A stretch of DNA of 64,000 nucleotides. It comes from Vulcanimicrobiota bacterium. Its GTDB lineage: Bacteria > Vulcanimicrobiota > Vulcanimicrobiia > Vulcanimicrobiales > Vulcanimicrobiaceae. Below the pieces are notes generated by a model. It searched no databases and was not told where the DNA came from. It was given only the letters and a program-made list of their open reading frames with translations. A program made the translations under genes and the position numbers. Where the stretch lies: assembly GCA_003168375.1 (NCBI GenBank), contig PMSI01000001.1, positions 1,302,001-1,366,000 on the forward strand, in the 5' to 3' direction. Shown piece after piece: positions 62,199-64,000 of this stretch (position 1 is the stretch's first letter; each line of letters begins with the position of its first letter).

Positions 62199-63893
62199 AT
62201 GGAGATACGCGGCCTTGCGCGCGGGCTCACCAACTATGGCGACCGGGAGTTCTCGTTGTACCTGCGGCGCGCGTTCGCGAAGTCGATGGGCTTCTCCGAC
62301 GCGATGCTGGAGCGACCGATCGTCGGGATCGCCACCGCGGGCGGCGGCTTCAACAACTGCCACCGCACCACGCCCGAGCTGCTCACCGCAGTCTCGCGCG
62401 GCGTGCTGGCGGCGGGCGGTCTGCCGCTCGAGTTTCCGACCATCTCGCTCGGCGAGCCGTTCCTCTCGCCGACCAGCCTCGTCTTCCGCAACCTGATGGC
62501 GATGGACGTCGAGGAGATGATCCGCGCGCAGCCGATGGACAGCGTGGTGCTGATCGGCGGCTGCGACAAGACGCTCCCCGCCCAGCTGATGGGCGCGATC
62601 TCCGCCGGCAAACCCGCGATCTCGCTCGTCGTCGGGCCGATGATGACCGGCAGCTTCCAAGGGACGAGACTCGGCGCGTGTACCGATTGCCGCGCCTGGT
62701 GGGCGCGCTATCGCGCAGGCGAGCTCGACGATGCGCGCATTCGCGAGCTGGAGTCGAATCTCGCAACGACCGCCGGAACGTGCGCGGTGATGGGCACGGC
62801 GAGTACGATGGCCTGCGTCACCGAAGCGCTCGGCATGAGCCTGCCGGGCTCGGCGACGCCGCCGGCGGTGCACGCCGAACGCCTGCGCTTCGCCGAAGCG
62901 ACCGGAGCGCGCGCCGTTACGCTCGCGCACGAAGCTCTGACGCCCGATCGCATCGTCACCGAGCAGAGCGTCGACAACGCGCTACGCGTGCTGCTGGCGC
63001 TCGGCGGCTCGACGAACGGTGCGATCCATCTGACCGCGATCGCGGGCCGCGCCGGCATCCCCCTGACGCTCGAGCATTTCAACGAGATCAGCAGCGACAC
63101 GCCGGTGCTGGTGAACCTCAAGCCGGTCGGCGAGCACTACATGGAACAGTTCCACGCCGCCGGCGGCGTCGGTGCGCTGCTCCGCGAGCTCGCGCCGCTG
63201 CTGCACGCGGAGACGATCTCGGTCGCCGGCGAGACGCTGGGCGAGAGGCTCGCGCGGGTGCCGGCGTACGTCGACCGCGCGGTGATCCGCAGCGCCGGCG
63301 AGCCGATCGTGGCGCGCGAAGGGCTCGTCGCCCTGTTCGGCAACCTCGCGCCGAACGGCGCGATCCTCAAAGCTGCCGCGGCGGATGCGCGATTGCTGGA
63401 ACACGAGGGCCGAGCGGTCGTCTTCCGCGACCTCGCCGACATGGCGGCGCGAATCGATGCGCCGGATCTCGACGTCGAGCCCGACGACGTCCTGGTGCTG
63501 CAGAACGCCGGGCCGATCGGCGCCGGGATGCCCGAAGCCGGCTATCTCCCGATTCCGAAGAAGCTGCTCGCGCGCGGCGTGCGCGACATGCTGCGCATCA
63601 GCGATGCGCGCATGAGCGGCACGGCGTACGGCGCCGTCGTCCTCCACATCTCGCCCGAGTCGGCGGTCGGCGGGCCGCTTGCCGCGGTGCGTACCGGCGA
63701 CCGCATCCGCATCAGCCTGCGCGAGAAACGTCTCGAGGTCGCGCTCTCCGATGCCGAGATCGCAGCGCGGCTGGCCGAGTTCGTCCGCCCGGCGCCGCCG
63801 CGTCGAGGGTACGCGAAACTATACGCGGAGCACATTCTCGGCCCCGAACGCGGCTGCGACTTCGACTTCCTCACGGTCGAAGGGCAGGGATAG
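62199..63893 (+). CDS. IlvD/EDD-family dehydratase (sugar-acid type)
   Basis: A 564-residue Fe-S dehydratase. GGGFNNCHRTTPELLTAVSR, VVLIGGCDKTLPAQLMGAIS, TAGTCAVMGTASTMACVTEA with the third cluster Cys, and GGSTNGAIHLTAIAGRAGIP are family signatures. MSGTAYGAVVLHISPESAVG is the C-terminal active-site loop. The CDKTLPAQLM variant points to a sugar-acid or other hydroxy-acid dehydratase rather than the branched-chain amino-acid enzyme. The frame is open upstream and reads STGDPKQARM, which resembles the family N-terminus, so the ATG used may be slightly internal. It may be relevant to the aldarate-type catabolism in this region. Confidence 0.85.
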   Translation: MEIRGLARGLTNYGDREFSLYLRRAFAKSMGFSDAMLERPIVGIATAGGGFNNCHRTTPELLTAVSRGVLAAGGLPLEFPTISLGEPFLSPTSLVFRNLMAMDVEEMIRAQPMDSVVLIGGCDKTLPAQLMGAISAGKPAISLVVGPMMTGSFQGTRLGACTDCRAWWARYRAGELDDARIRELESNLATTAGTCAVMGTASTMACVTEALGMSLPGSATPPAVHAERLRFAEATGARAVTLAHEALTPDRIVTEQSVDNALRVLLALGGSTNGAIHLTAIAGRAGIPLTLEHFNEISSDTPVLVNLKPVGEHYMEQFHAAGGVGALLRELAPLLHAETISVAGETLGERLARVPAYVDRAVIRSAGEPIVAREGLVALFGNLAPNGAILKAAAADARLLEHEGRAVVFRDLADMAARIDAPDLDVEPDDVLVLQNAGPIGAGMPEAGYLPIPKKLLARGVRDMLRISDARMSGTAYGAVVLHISPESAVGGPLAAVRTGDRIRISLREKRLEVALSDAEIAARLAEFVRPAPPRRGYAKLYAEHILGPERGCDFDFLTVEGQG

Positions 63894-63946
63894 CGGCCGG
63901 ATGGCCAATACCTCTCACACTCGCGCGTGATTTTGAGAGGACGCCC

Positions 63947-64000
63947 ATGACCCATCCTGACCGACGCCGTTTTATAGAGCTGTCCGCCGCCGGGATCGGC
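63947..64000 (+). CDS. Start of a Tat-exported protein (partial)
   Basis: Eighteen codons at the window edge read THPDRRRFIELSAAGIG after the ATG, a twin-arginine signal start. GAGAGG lies 7 nt upstream. The rest lies outside the window, so the product cannot be named. It follows the dehydratase by 53 bp on the same strand. Confidence 0.7.
   Translation, partial: MTHPDRRRFIELSAAGIG

Overview
The window is high-GC (roughly two thirds G+C by eye) and gene-dense. Most genes lie in tight operons with 4-bp GTGA/ATGA overlaps. The organism is a diderm bacterium: it has tripartite RND efflux genes, lipoproteins, an outer-membrane beta-barrel protein, many Tat or Sec signal peptides, TRAP and ABC importers, and a membrane-anchored formate dehydrogenase. 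Large LuxR-type ATPase regulators and a SARP-like regulator, mixed with proteobacterial-type catabolic genes, would suit an environmental, metabolically versatile lineage such as Eremiobacterota or a soil proteobacterium. That placement is inference only; there is no rRNA or other marker gene here.

Layout. 1-3 kb: a lower-GC patch with no convincing gene in the first 877 bases except two copies of a structured element whose helices show compensatory changes, then a HigBA-like toxin-antitoxin pair, an orphan nuclease-like protein and a small lipoprotein. 3-8 kb: an aldo/keto reductase, a phospholipase C remnant, a large membrane protein with a transglutaminase-like region, and a Tat-exported DsrE-like protein. 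8-13.5 kb: an M16 peptidase, a DUF4255 (contractile injection system type) protein, a lipoprotein joining a beta-propeller to a DUF3494 domain, and a collapsed second DUF4255 copy. 13.5-23 kb: a Spy-like protein, an RND adaptor and two tandem RND pumps (an mdtABC-like order), then an acyltransferase. 23-28 kb (minus strand): a tartrate operon with tartrate dehydrogenase, D-tartrate dehydratase and a TauABC-type importer. 28.4-29 kb: a ribbon-helix-helix/Doc toxin-antitoxin module.

29-38.4 kb: an organic-acid catabolic island with a deleted SDR gene, a tartronate-semialdehyde-reductase-like enzyme, an HpcH/GarL-type aldolase and TcuA-TcuB on the plus strand, and a TRAP importer (DctM-Q-P) plus succinate-semialdehyde dehydrogenase on the minus strand. 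38.6-44.5 kb: a papain-like protease, a secreted alpha/beta hydrolase, an outer-membrane CBM9/DUF5916 protein, a CadC-like TPR regulator and a zinc-ribbon protein. 44.6-48 kb: a DUF5069 protein and a polar amino-acid ABC importer. 48-54.6 kb: a formate dehydrogenase operon (fdhD, fdnG, fdhE, fdnH, nrfD-like). Its catalytic subunit is interrupted by an in-frame UGA at residue 196 followed by a SECIS-like hairpin, so it is a selenoprotein. 54.6-64 kb: small proteins, a divergent LAL/SARP regulator pair, a secreted protein with a strong terminator, an amidohydrolase, an IlvD/EDD dehydratase and the start of a Tat-exported protein.

Main themes are import and oxidation of hydroxylated di- and tricarboxylic acids, formate respiration with selenocysteine, and envelope or efflux functions. 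Remnants (phospholipase C, DUF4255, SDR) show ongoing gene decay.
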